Below, piece by piece: positions 1-8,047 of a stretch of 64,000 bases of DNA. The DNA is from an uncultured Paracoccaceae bacterium (lineage in GTDB: Bacteria > Pseudomonadota > Alphaproteobacteria > Rhodobacterales > Rhodobacteraceae). Every line of letters begins with the position of its first letter. Within the stretch, counting starts at the first letter, position 1. Location of the stretch: contig CANLNT010000001.1 of the NCBI GenBank assembly GCA_947492825.1, forward strand, positions 992,001-1,056,000, given 5' to 3'. Position numbers and translations under genes: made by a program. Below the pieces are notes generated by a model. That model did not search any database, was not told where the DNA came from, and saw only the letters and a program-made list of their open reading frames with translations.

Positions 1-1
1 G

Positions 2-595
2 CCGATCGGCACGGCAGCGGAGGCTGTGACCGTCTTGCGGGGCGCGGGCATTTGGAATGGTTTGCCGGCTTCGGTTCGGGCGCATTTGGAGGCGGGACAT
101 GCGGCAACTGCCTTGCCCGAGGCGCGCAATGTTCTGGTGGGGTCAAACGCACTGAGCGTGGCGGCGATGGCCCGTGCCGCAGGGGAATGCCGGGTGCTGG
201 AACCGGTTGAGGGCGATGTAGCGGATGCGGCCCGGGCGATTTGTGATCAGGCGGAACCGGGGGTCACGGTCTGGGGGGGTGAGACAACTGTGGTGCTGAA
301 AGGCACAGGCAAGGGGGGCCGCAATCAGGAGCTGGCCCTGCGGATCGCGCAGGAGGCGCGTGCGCGGGGCTGGGCTGACTGGGTCTGCCTGCAAGGCGGT
401 TCGGATGGGCGCGATGGGCCGACGGATACGGTAGGCGGTCTTGTCGATCAAGGGACCTTGGGGCGAATTGCGGACGCGGCGGGGCTTTTGGCGAACAATG
501 ACAGCTATGCCGCATTGCAAGAGGCGGGTGATCTTTTGATGACGGGTGCGACCGGAACCAATGTTGCTGATTTGGGTGTCTTGATCCGGGGGTGA
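2..595 (+). CDS. ttuD: Glycerate 2-kinase / hydroxypyruvate reductase, MOFRL family (C-terminal part)
   Basis: The reading frame is open from base 2, so the gene begins left of the window; 197 codons remain. The protein carries MOFRL-family hallmarks: GGRNQELAL, then GSDGRDGPTDTVGG and a terminal TGTNVADL. In this family these belong to the C-terminal domain of GckA/TtuD, which phosphorylates D-glycerate with ATP (older annotations: hydroxypyruvate reductase) in the cytoplasm, feeding glyoxylate, serine or tartrate carbon into central metabolism. The family is usually about 420 residues, so roughly half is missing. The gene ends just before a dispersed hairpin repeat at 625-669. The precise substrate cannot be told from this half. 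Confidence 0.85.
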   Translation, partial: PIGTAAEAVTVLRGAGIWNGLPASVRAHLEAGHAATALPEARNVLVGSNALSVAAMARAAGECRVLEPVEGDVADAARAICDQAEPGVTVWGGETTVVLKGTGKGGRNQELALRIAQEARARGWADWVCLQGGSDGRDGPTDTVGGLVDQGTLGRIADAAGLLANNDSYAALQEAGDLLMTGATGTNVADLGVLIRG

Positions 596-624
596 GGGGC
601 GGTACCCGCCCACCCACCCTTTTT

Positions 625-669
625 CGGGGCTTTGCCCCGGACCCCAGGATTATTTTAGCCAGAAGAAGG
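625..669. repeat. Dispersed 3'-end repeat, copy A, with hairpin
   Basis: A perfect 6-bp hairpin (625-630 with 634-639, loop TTT) is followed by ACCCC and the tail ATTATTTTAGCCAGAAGAA. The same tail recurs at 45.2, 56.7 and 59.0 kb and, diverged, at 23.7, 53.9 and 60.4 kb. It lies between two convergent genes and could terminate both. Confidence 0.7.
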
Positions 670-671
670 GC

Positions 672-1979
672 TTAGTCGACCGGCAGACCCGAGGGGACGC
701 TGTCCGGGCGACCAAGAGGGCGGGTTTCCGCAGTTGCGCCGGTGAGCGCGTGCAGGAACGCCTTGAGATCCGAGATCTCGGCATCGGTGACGGTGAAAGG
801 GCGCAGGTCACGCGCGGCGGCGACGCGCGCCATCTCTCTGGTGTCGGAACGGATCGCGAAGTCAGCGGCGGCGAGCCATGGGACGACGGGCAGTTGCGCC
901 ATGTCAGGGGTCCAGATGTCCTGGCCTGCGTGGTGGCGGATCATGGCATCCAGCGTCGGGAACGCGCCGTTGTGGCCATAGGGTGCCGTCAGCGCCACGT
1001 TGCGCAGGCTGGGGGTGCGGAACCGGTAAGCGTCGTCCAGCAGGTCGGTTTCGCCCATGCGGCCGACGTCGCGGGGCATTGGGTCAAACCGGCGGGTGCG
1101 GCCGGGGCCAAAGGCAGGGATGGCGAGGGCGTGAAAGCTTTGATCGGTGAAAAGCGGGCCTGCGTGGCAGGCAGCACAGCGCAATTGGGTAAAGAGCTGC
1201 CGCCCGCGTTCAGCGTCGTCGGGCAGGGGCATGCCTGCGAGCCATGCGTCATAAGCGCTGTCTGCACTGCGCCATTCGGTGGTGATGAACGCACCCAGCG
1301 CATTGCCGATCTCGACAATTGTCACCTCGGACGGGTGGTTGATGTGGTCAAAGGCGTCGACAAACATCGCGCCATATTCCGGTATTGTGCGGACCCTTTT
1401 GGCGATGATTGGCCAGCCGCGATCAATGCGGGTGCGCAGGGCGCCGATCACCTCATTTTCGCCGGGGTTGCCTGCCATCTCGAATTGCGCGGTCAGCGGG
1501 AACAGGGCCTGGGCTGCGACGATGTTGTCAAGGCCGGGGGGCAGCCATTCCTCTGCCGGTGAATCAAAGCCGTTGCCGTAGATGTCCGAGACCGAGAGCC
1601 GGCCGTCATGAAACAGAACCTCGACCGACTTGTGGCCCAGGTTCCACAGCGCGGGGGCGTTCCGAGGGATACGTTTGCGGATGCGGTCAGCGCCAATCCC
1701 CGGCGTGCGGTCGGGACCGACCCCTTCACCGCCTTCGCCGATGCCCAGTGACAGCCCATCACCACCGGCGTGGTCATGGTGGTGGCAGGTGCCACAGGCA
1801 ATATTACGGTTCCCTGACAGCAGCTTGTCATAGAACAAAAGTTGACCGAGGCGGGCTTGTGCCGGATCAGCCGGGATGTAATCGTCAGGGCTGATTTGGG
1901 CCGCGGCAGGGGCCGCGAGGAGACAAAAGAGATGCGCAAGATAGCGGTGGTTTTGTGCCTTTGGGCGAGCGCGGCGCAG
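672..1979 (-). CDS. Di-haem cytochrome c peroxidase / MauG-family protein (start unresolved)
   Basis: Two haem c attachment motifs, CGTCH (about residue 62 from the start used here) and CAACH (about residue 268), in the arrangement of bacterial di-haem cytochrome c peroxidases and MauG-like proteins. A hydrophobic stretch ending APAAAQ just before the mature part reads as a Sec signal peptide, so the protein is expected in the periplasm, reducing peroxide or oxidising a partner protein. No ATG, GTG or TTG lies near the signal peptide. The frame stays open to 2189, but that start would put about 80 implausible residues ahead of the signal and overlap the opposite-strand Sel1 gene by about 250 bp. 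The coordinate here uses a CTG at 1979 (Leu-Arg-Arg-Ala n-region). A rare start, or an error or mutation at the start codon, are both possible. Confidence 0.75.
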   Translation of the reverse strand: MRRARPKAQNHRYLAHLFCLLAAPAAAQISPDDYIPADPAQARLGQLLFYDKLLSGNRNIACGTCHHHDHAGGDGLSLGIGEGGEGVGPDRTPGIGADRIRKRIPRNAPALWNLGHKSVEVLFHDGRLSVSDIYGNGFDSPAEEWLPPGLDNIVAAQALFPLTAQFEMAGNPGENEVIGALRTRIDRGWPIIAKRVRTIPEYGAMFVDAFDHINHPSEVTIVEIGNALGAFITTEWRSADSAYDAWLAGMPLPDDAERGRQLFTQLRCAACHAGPLFTDQSFHALAIPAFGPGRTRRFDPMPRDVGRMGETDLLDDAYRFRTPSLRNVALTAPYGHNGAFPTLDAMIRHHAGQDIWTPDMAQLPVVPWLAAADFAIRSDTREMARVAAARDLRPFTVTDAEISDLKAFLHALTGATAETRPLGRPDSVPSGLPVD

Positions 1980-2402
1980 GCCAACATGGAAGAAGCGCGC
2001 GATTTGATGGAGGCGGGAGCCTTTGAAGAAGCGCGCGAGATGTTCGAGCTTTATGCGCGGTCGGGGAATGCGGACGCCGAGGAACTGATTGGCGTGATGT
2101 ACGCCATGGGTCTGGGTGTCCCGCGCGATGACGAGCGGGCGTTTGACTGGTATCTCAGGGCGTCGTTGAAAGGGCATCCGGGAGCGCAATCGGGCCTAGG
2201 CTGGTACTACGAAGTGGGACGCGGCTTGCCCGCGCCAGACATGGTCAGAGCCTATCTGTGGTATGCGCTGTCAGCAATAGGCGGCGACCCTGATGCGCTT
2301 GATTCACTGGAAGAAATCACCCCGCGACTGACCGCTGAAGAGCGCGCCCGGGCCGAAGTGTTGGTCGATGATTATCGGGTCTGGATGTATCCCTTTAAGT
2401 AG
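1932..2402 (+). CDS. Small secreted Sel1-repeat protein
   Basis: 156 residues: a short signal peptide (MRKIAVVLCLWASAAQA) followed by Sel1-like helical repeats (VMYAMGLGVPRDDERAFDWY and GWYYEVGRGLPAPDMVRAYLWY). Sel1 repeats build alpha-alpha superhelices for protein-protein contacts, often in the periplasm. The ATG at 1932 is chosen because GAGGAG lies about nine bases upstream and the signal peptide begins there; an upstream in-frame codon at 1842 has no such support. The 5' end overlaps the signal-peptide region of the opposite-strand cytochrome gene. No partner can be named. Confidence 0.8.
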   Translation: MRKIAVVLCLWASAAQANMEEARDLMEAGAFEEAREMFELYARSGNADAEELIGVMYAMGLGVPRDDERAFDWYLRASLKGHPGAQSGLGWYYEVGRGLPAPDMVRAYLWYALSAIGGDPDALDSLEEITPRLTAEERARAEVLVDDYRVWMYPFK

Positions 2403-2491
2403 TGCGTTGGTGACAAGCTCGGGCGTGAGGCGGAACGGCGGACAACTGATGATTTCGCAAAAGGTGTCAGAAAATGACCCGCGTTACATGG

Positions 2492-2509
2492 GTGTCACGC
2501 AACTGTCGC
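2492..2509 (+). promoter_or_regulatory. Candidate Pho box upstream of phoX
   Basis: GTGTCAC-GCAA-CTGTCGC: two 7-bp units in direct repeat with 4-bp spacing, the 11-bp periodicity of PhoB boxes (consensus CTGTCAT-N4-CTGTCAT). It lies about 60 bp before the phoX start. A further GTGTCAG at 2464 hints at a second, weaker site. Confidence 0.6.
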
Positions 2510-2568
2510 CTTAGGGACATGGGGCGGTTCTACTGATGCGGCAGCTTTTGCCAACATCGGAGACCGAC

Positions 2569-4455
2569 ATGAACGATAGCAACGCCACCCGCCATCTGAG
2601 CTGGGATGATTGGGACGAATTGCAACGCCCCGCGCCCGAAGCCACGGATTTCGAAGAGGTGATCGAGGCGGCACTATCACGCCGCGGATTCTTGGGCGGT
2701 CTGGTGGCGCTTGGGTCGGGGGCTGCGGTCTTTGGCCTCACCGGAACCACCTCTGCGCAGGCGCAAACCGCCAGCCGGTTTCCGTTTACACCGATCCCGA
2801 TCCAGACCGATTTTGATGTGCATGTGCCGGAAGGATATCGCTGGCAGGTGGTGGCGCGTTGGGGCGATCCGCTGTTTTCGGACGCGCCCGAATTCGACCC
2901 AGCGACCGGTGGCACGACGGAGAGCCAGCTGCGCGCATTTGGTGAGAACACCGATGGGATGGAATTATTCAATGTGGATGGCAAAGAGGTTATTGCGATC
3001 AACCACGAATATGCCAACACGGATGAGAACCTGCCGCAAAATGCGGATGGTAAGGTGCTAAGTGCGGATGATGTTGCCAAGCTGCAGGCATTGCAGGGGG
3101 TTTCTGTCATGGAAATCGCGCGGGGCCCTGAAGGCTGGGCCATCGTCAAGGACAGCCCATACAACCGCCGGATCACCCATAACACCGAAATGCGGATTGC
3201 TGGACCCGCAGCGGGGCATGACCTGCTGAAGACCGAAGCTGACCCAGCGGGTGTCCTGTCGCTGGGGACGTTCAACAATTGTGGGGCAGGGCGCACGCCA
3301 TGGGGCACCTACCTGACATGCGAAGAGAACTTTAACGGGTATTTCGGATCAACCGATCCCGCTTTGGAATTGCCCGATGGGTTCGCGCGCTATGGGATCG
3401 GGCTGGAAGGGCGCTATGCCTACGAGACGTTCGATCCGCGTTTTGACATCGCAACCAACCCCAATGAGCCAAATCGCGCAGGCTATGTGGTTGAGATTGA
3501 TCCAAGCGATGCCACTTCGGTGCCTGTCAAGCGCACCGCTCTGGGCCGGATCAAGCACGAAAATGCGGCCTTTGCCCTGTCAGCGACGGGCAACCCGGTT
3601 GTCTATCTGGGGGACGATGAGCGGGGCGAGTACTTGTACAAGTTCGTTTCGGACGGAGTATACGTCGAAGGTGGCGAGACCGAGGGTCTTTTGGACGAAG
3701 GTCAGCTTTATGTGGCGCGGTTTGATACCGACGGCACAGGCGTTTGGGTTGCGCTGGATGCCGAAAACACCGGCATGGATGCTGCGATGGTTTGTATTCA
3801 CACCCGCATGGCAGCCTCTGCCGCTGGTGGCACAACGATGGACCGGCCCGAGTGGGTTGCCGTCAGCCCGGTGCGGCCGGAGGCCTATTGCTGTTTGACC
3901 AACAATTCGCGCCGTGCTGCGGATTTCACCAACAAGGGTGGTGATCCGGTGGTTCCGGTCGCGGGATCCCCCAACCCCCGCGCCGAAAACCGCTATGGCC
4001 AGATCGTGCGCTGGTATCCGGTGGGCGGTGATCATGGCGCCGATCGTTTCACGTGGGATTTGTATGTGATGGCGGGCAACCCGTTGGTGCATGATGATCT
4101 GAACGCGGGGTCTGAAAACATCAACGCGGGCAACCTGTTTAATAGTCCTGACGGGATGCAAATTGACCAGAACGGCTTGATCTGGATCCAGACCGATGGC
4201 GACGACAGCAACGCAGAGGGCGCAACTGGCATGGGCAATAACCAGATGCTTGTGGGTGATCCCGTCTCGGGTGAGATTCAGCGGTTTCTGACTGGCCCGA
4301 ATGGGTCAGAAGTTACCGGGCTGACCTGGTCAAGCGATCGCAAGACCGCTTTTGTCGGCATTCAGCATCCGGGTGGAATGTGGCCTGATGGGACGGGGGT
4401 GCCACGGTCTGCTGTCATCGCCGTGACACGTGAAGATGGTGAGATGATCGGGTAG
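2569..4455 (+). CDS. phoX: PhoX-family alkaline phosphatase (DUF839)
   Basis: 628 residues. A twin-arginine signal (SRRGFLGG followed by a hydrophobic stretch and AQAQ) predicts export of the folded enzyme to the periplasm. The body is PhoX/DUF839: a beta-propeller phosphatase that binds Ca and Fe and releases phosphate from organic phosphomonoesters, typical of marine bacteria. Family-like segments include INHEYANTDENL, NNCGAGRTPWGTYLTCEEN and DGMQIDQNGLIWIQTDGDD. The start at 2569 is preferred because GGAG precedes it by about 7 bases; an in-frame ATG at 2536 has a weaker context. A Pho-box-like repeat upstream suggests induction under phosphate starvation. The gene is monocistronic and ends at a hairpin terminator. 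Confidence 0.93.
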   Translation: MNDSNATRHLSWDDWDELQRPAPEATDFEEVIEAALSRRGFLGGLVALGSGAAVFGLTGTTSAQAQTASRFPFTPIPIQTDFDVHVPEGYRWQVVARWGDPLFSDAPEFDPATGGTTESQLRAFGENTDGMELFNVDGKEVIAINHEYANTDENLPQNADGKVLSADDVAKLQALQGVSVMEIARGPEGWAIVKDSPYNRRITHNTEMRIAGPAAGHDLLKTEADPAGVLSLGTFNNCGAGRTPWGTYLTCEENFNGYFGSTDPALELPDGFARYGIGLEGRYAYETFDPRFDIATNPNEPNRAGYVVEIDPSDATSVPVKRTALGRIKHENAAFALSATGNPVVYLGDDERGEYLYKFVSDGVYVEGGETEGLLDEGQLYVARFDTDGTGVWVALDAENTGMDAAMVCIHTRMAASAAGGTTMDRPEWVAVSPVRPEAYCCLTNNSRRAADFTNKGGDPVVPVAGSPNPRAENRYGQIVRWYPVGGDHGADRFTWDLYVMAGNPLVHDDLNAGSENINAGNLFNSPDGMQIDQNGLIWIQTDGDDSNAEGATGMGNNQMLVGDPVSGEIQRFLTGPNGSEVTGLTWSSDRKTAFVGIQHPGGMWPDGTGVPRSAVIAVTREDGEMIG

Positions 4456-4481
4456 ACCCCAAATCCGTTTTTAGCAGTTCT

Positions 4482-4516
4482 GGCCCCGCGATACCCGTTG
4501 CGGGGTCAATTTTTTC
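4482..4516. terminator. Bidirectional terminator between phoX and the response regulator gene
   Basis: GGCCCCGC (4482-4489) pairs with GCGGGGTC (4500-4507) around a 10-nt loop, with a T-run directly after on the + strand. It sits between convergent genes. Confidence 0.75.
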
Positions 4517-4534
4517 CGGGGTCTGCGCATTTGC

Positions 4535-5176
4535 CTAAAGGCGCCCGGTGCCCTGCAGAACGCCGTGTTCCATCGCATAGCGGGTCAGGCCCGCCGTGGA
4601 AGAAATGCCCAACTTGCGCTTGATGTTCTGGCGGTGGGTCTCGACGGTGCGGACCGAGATATCAAGCGCGCTTGCGACGTCTTTGTTGGATTTGCCTTGT
4701 GCGAGTTCCAGCAGGATCGTCTGTTCACGTCCCGTTAAAGGCTCACGACCGTCCGCGATGTTGGGGGTCAGGGACTCGCTGGCACCGGTGCACAGATATT
4801 GTTTGCCCGACATCACGGTGCGGATGGCGGTGTGAATCTCTTCGGTCGGGACATCTTTCAGCACATAGCCCATCGCGCCATGGCGCAGAGCGGTCGAAAT
4901 ATATTCAGGGCTGTCATGCATCGACAGGATCAGCACCCGTGTCTGGGGGCGTTTTTCAAGGATCATTTCGGTTGCGGTAAGACCTGACAGGCCCGGCATG
5001 TTGAGGTCGAGCAGCATGACATCGGGGGCAAGTGTTTCCACTTGCGCCACCGCGTCCTGACCATTGGTCAGCACACCCACCACGTCGATGTCGTCATAGC
5101 TTTCAAGGATGGACTGGATACCTTCGGCGACCATCGGGTGATCATCCACGATCACGATGCGGGTAGGCTCGTTCAT
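4535..5176 (-). CDS. NarL/FixJ-family response regulator (LuxR-type HTH)
   Basis: 213 residues. Receiver domain with acidic pair D11-D12 and phospho-acceptor D57 (LLDLNMPG), then a LuxR-type helix-turn-helix at about 148-205 (LTGREQTILLELAQGKSNKD). It is translationally coupled to the upstream histidine kinase gene: the kinase stop and this ATG overlap in ATGA (5173-5176), which also fixes the start. It is the cytoplasmic output partner of that kinase and probably binds DNA as a dimer. The pair is divergent from a TRAP operon; inverted repeats in the shared promoter (6724-6739, 6748-6757) are candidate targets. I infer control of the TRAP genes from position only. Confidence 0.9.
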   Translation of the reverse strand: MNEPTRIVIVDDHPMVAEGIQSILESYDDIDVVGVLTNGQDAVAQVETLAPDVMLLDLNMPGLSGLTATEMILEKRPQTRVLILSMHDSPEYISTALRHGAMGYVLKDVPTEEIHTAIRTVMSGKQYLCTGASESLTPNIADGREPLTGREQTILLELAQGKSNKDVASALDISVRTVETHRQNIKRKLGISSTAGLTRYAMEHGVLQGTGRL

Positions 5177-6594
5177 GCGGCTTCTTTCCTTGCGTCGTTG
5201 GGTGTCAGCATATGGGTCAGTGGCACCTGGGCTGCAATGGTTGTGCCTTCGGTGCTGGACGTGATCTTGAGCGACCCGCCCAATTGTTCGATCCGTTCGG
5301 CCATGTTGCGCAGGCCAAGGCCGCGCGCGCCTTTGGGTGGCGGCCACTGCATGCCAGCGCCGTTGTCACGCACGGTCAGCAGCCCGCCCTTGCGATTGCC
5401 CTTGAGCGAGACAAAGACCGATGTCGCGCCGGCGTGACGCTCGATATTGGTCAACGCCTCTTGCGCGATCCGGTAAAGGGCGATGCGGGCTTCTTGGTCC
5501 AGACGGTTGCGGAACACCACGGTTTCAAAGGTGCAAACGATGCCAGTGCGGCTAGAGAAATCATCCGTTAGCGCCTGTAGGGCAGGGCCAAGGCCCAGAT
5601 CATCGAGCACACCGGGGCGCAGATCGCGGCTGATGCGGCGCACCTCTTGAATGGCACCGCCCAGACCGTCGATGCCCTTTTGCAGGGTCTCGCCCGCGGG
5701 GTTCTTGGCGAGGTTCAGTTTGCGGCGGGTGAGTTCCAGCGCATAGCGCACCCCCACAAGCATCTGACTGATCCCATCGTGCAGTTCGCGCGCCACGCGG
5801 CTGCGTTCTTCTTCCTGCGTGTCAATGATCCGCTGGGTCAGGTCCTTGAGTTTGGCATCGGCAAGGCGACGTTCGCGGATGTTCAGGACCAGCCCGGACA
5901 GGAACACGCCCAAAACGGCGGCCACAGCGATGGCAACGATATAAAGCGAGGTGCGTTCGATCCGCGCCTGCACATCCGCGCGCGACGCGGCAACAGTGGT
6001 CAGCACATCGTCAATGAAAATGCCGGTGCCGATGGCCCAACGCCAATCCTGCAATCCGTTCACATAGACAACCATGCGCCCAAGTTCCCCGGTTGAGGGT
6101 TTGGGCCAGTCAAAGCTGTGGTAACCGCCACCGGTGCGGGCGATGCGGATCAGCTCGTCGGTGATGGCCACACCGTTGCGGTCGGTCAGGCCCGACCAGT
6201 CACGCCCGATGAGATAGGTCTGGCGGGGAGCCACAAGATTTGTGCCGTCATAATCAAACACAAAGAAATAGCCGTCTTGGCCATAAAGCATGGCCGACAG
6301 TTCCTGTGTCACGAGCAACTTTGCGGCTTCGTCATCCGGGGCTGCGCGGCCGTAGGTGTTCACGAATGCGGTTCGGGCAATGGAAAGGTAATTCTTGAGT
6401 TCTTCACGTTTGGCCCCGATCAACTGCGCCTCGAGTGCTGCGATCTCGCGCTCTGCCAGCTGTCGCGATTGCGATGTGACAACCACAGCGATCAAAGAGA
6501 CGGCGAGGATCAAAGGAACCGTCGCCAGAAGGAACACCTTCTGCCCATAAGTCAGATCGAACGCATCGCGCAGGCGGGACCAGAGTTGGTGCAT
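5173..6594 (-). CDS. Cache-domain sensor histidine kinase (HisKA_3, NarL-type partner)
   Basis: 473 residues. Transmembrane helix 1 at about 18-40, a periplasmic single-Cache sensor at about 45-205 (DGYFFVFDYDGTNL and WRWAIGTGIFIDDV are typical), and helix 2 at about 217-238. The H-box is ARELHDGISQ with phospho-acceptor His272, then an HATPase domain (NIERHA, VRDNGAGMQ, GLGLRNMAERI). Cache sensors of this kind often detect small carboxylates. With the coupled response regulator and the divergent TRAP operon for an organic acid, the likely role is sensing the transporter's substrate outside the cytoplasm. The ligand is not determinable from sequence. Confidence 0.9.
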   Translation of the reverse strand: MHQLWSRLRDAFDLTYGQKVFLLATVPLILAVSLIAVVVTSQSRQLAEREIAALEAQLIGAKREELKNYLSIARTAFVNTYGRAAPDDEAAKLLVTQELSAMLYGQDGYFFVFDYDGTNLVAPRQTYLIGRDWSGLTDRNGVAITDELIRIARTGGGYHSFDWPKPSTGELGRMVVYVNGLQDWRWAIGTGIFIDDVLTTVAASRADVQARIERTSLYIVAIAVAAVLGVFLSGLVLNIRERRLADAKLKDLTQRIIDTQEEERSRVARELHDGISQMLVGVRYALELTRRKLNLAKNPAGETLQKGIDGLGGAIQEVRRISRDLRPGVLDDLGLGPALQALTDDFSSRTGIVCTFETVVFRNRLDQEARIALYRIAQEALTNIERHAGATSVFVSLKGNRKGGLLTVRDNGAGMQWPPPKGARGLGLRNMAERIEQLGGSLKITSSTEGTTIAAQVPLTHMLTPNDARKEAA

Positions 6595-6647
6595 GCATCC
6601 GGTTTTGCGGCGAATCGCCAGAGAATCAAAGACCCTCTCTGCGAATC

Positions 6648-6659
6648 GTGAGCGCTAAC
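6648..6659. promoter_or_regulatory. Near-perfect copy of the edd-promoter palindrome (LacI/CceR-like operator candidate)
   Basis: GTGAGCGCTAAC, 11 of 12 bases matching the perfect palindrome GTTAGCGCTAAC found before edd at 25541. It lies in the divergent promoter between the kinase gene and dctP. The central CG is typical of LacI-family operators. Confidence 0.4.
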
Positions 6660-6723
6660 GGTGGAAAAAGGGTTGCTGTTTTCGGGCGGATTGGTCCGGA
6701 ACACATGCCAAATTTGCTGTTTC

Positions 6724-6757
6724 TACGCAGTTCTGCGTATTCAAGTTGTGACGTCAC
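6724..6757. promoter_or_regulatory. Two palindromes in the TRAP/two-component divergent promoter
   Basis: TACGCA-GTTC-TGCGTA (6724-6739) is a perfect inverted repeat of the size bound by NarL-type dimers. GTGACGTCAC (6748-6757) is a perfect 10-bp palindrome eight bases further on. Both lie 70-110 bp before the dctP start and are the best candidates for regulator sites. Confidence 0.5.
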
Positions 6758-6829
6758 GTCGCTAGGCTCTGCCCACGAACCGAGCCCGGATTCCGGGCGC
6801 CGGCTGACGAAACCTATGGGAGGAATACA

Positions 6830-7912
6830 ATGGATCGTCGTTCATTTCTGAAAAATACAGCACTTGGCGGGACCGCAGCAGCGGCGACGACGCTGGCTGC
6901 ACCGGCCTATGCGCAGGGCAACCGCACGCTGACGCTGGTCACGACTTGGGGCCGCGGGTTGGCCGGTGTGCATGATGCTGCACAGCGCGCTGCTGACACG
7001 ATCACCGCCATGTCCGATGGCAGCCTGACGATTGATCTGAAGGCCGCTGGCGAACTGGTTGGCGCATTCGAAGTCTTCGACGCTGTGACCTCTGGTCAGG
7101 CGGACATGTACCACGGTGCTGACTACTACTTCATCAACCAGCACCCCGGCTATGCCTTTTACACCTCTGTTCCGTTTGGCATGACGCCGCAGGAACTTGT
7201 GAACTGGTACTACCACGGCGACGGCCATGCGCTGCATGACGAACTGGGCCAGATCTTTGGCCTCAAGTCGTTCCTGGCTGGTAACACAGGCCCGCAGGCT
7301 GGTGGTTGGTTTGCCAAGGAAATCGCTGGCCCCGAAGACTTCCAGGGTCTGAAATTCCGTATGCCGGGTCTGGGCGGTGAAGCGCTGGGCAAAATGGGCG
7401 CATCGGTACAGAACCTGCCAGGTGCAGAAGTGTATCAGGCGCTGGCATCCGGCGCGATTGACGGCACTGAGTGGATCGGTCCATGGGCCGACGAAAAGGC
7501 CGGTTTCCAGGAAATCACCAAGTTCTACTACACCGCTGGCATGCACGAGCCGGGTGCGGGTCTGTCGCTTGCGACGAACCGCGACGTGTTCGACAGCCTG
7601 TCACCAGCGCACCAGAAGATCATCGAGATCGCAGCCGGTGAAGCGCACCAGTGGAACCTGGGCCAGTTTATGGGCAACAACGGTGCGGCGCTGCAGCGTC
7701 TGCAGGCCGGTGGCGTCAAGGTTCTGGAATTCCCTGACAGCGTCTGGGATGCCATGGGTACAGCCGCAACCGAAACGCTTGACCAGTACAACGGTGACGA
7801 CATCTATGACCGCATCCGCGCGTCCTACAACACGTCGATGGCCGCGTCTTCTGGTTGGATCCAGCGTTCCGAAGGTGCCTATCGTGCACAACGCGACCGC
7901 GTGATGGGATAA
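6830..7912 (+). CDS. dctP: TRAP transporter substrate-binding protein, alpha-keto acid/lactate type (DctP family)
   Basis: 360 residues with a Tat-like signal (DRRSFLKNT and hydrophobic stretch ending AYA), so a periplasmic ligand-binding protein. The FRMPG motif (Arg177) and DGTEWIGPW (Glu214-Trp215) match the subgroup that includes TakP (alpha-keto acids) and lactate-binding TRAP proteins, where these residues contact the carboxylate and a metal ion. GGGAGGA lies about six bases before the ATG. First gene of dctP-Q-M; two strong hairpins follow it before dctQ, an arrangement that commonly makes binding protein more abundant than permease. The exact ligand is uncertain; a C2-C4 monocarboxylate or keto acid is my inference. 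Confidence 0.92.
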   Translation: MDRRSFLKNTALGGTAAAATTLAAPAYAQGNRTLTLVTTWGRGLAGVHDAAQRAADTITAMSDGSLTIDLKAAGELVGAFEVFDAVTSGQADMYHGADYYFINQHPGYAFYTSVPFGMTPQELVNWYYHGDGHALHDELGQIFGLKSFLAGNTGPQAGGWFAKEIAGPEDFQGLKFRMPGLGGEALGKMGASVQNLPGAEVYQALASGAIDGTEWIGPWADEKAGFQEITKFYYTAGMHEPGAGLSLATNRDVFDSLSPAHQKIIEIAAGEAHQWNLGQFMGNNGAALQRLQAGGVKVLEFPDSVWDAMGTAATETLDQYNGDDIYDRIRASYNTSMAASSGWIQRSEGAYRAQRDRVMG

Positions 7913-7919
7913 GCCATAT

Positions 7920-7997
7920 AAATCAATCGCTTGGGCGGCGTCCTTGCGGTTGATTTGTATCAAAGTTTGGGCCGGTTGTAGGTGCTATGACCGGCCC
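7920..7997 (+). promoter_or_regulatory. Two intercistronic stem-loops between dctP and dctQ
   Basis: Stem 1: 7920-7930 (AAATCAATCGC) with 7946-7956 (GCGGTTGATTT), 11 bp with one G-T pair. Stem 2: GGGCCGGT (7969-7976) with ACCGGCCC (7990-7997), 8 bp perfect. Neither has a strong T-run. They probably protect the dctP mRNA 3' end or attenuate transcription into dctQM. Confidence 0.65.
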
Positions 7998-8047
7998 AGA
8001 TCATCGCCGCATTTGAACAGGTGCGGTGACCTGACGACATAGGGGGG

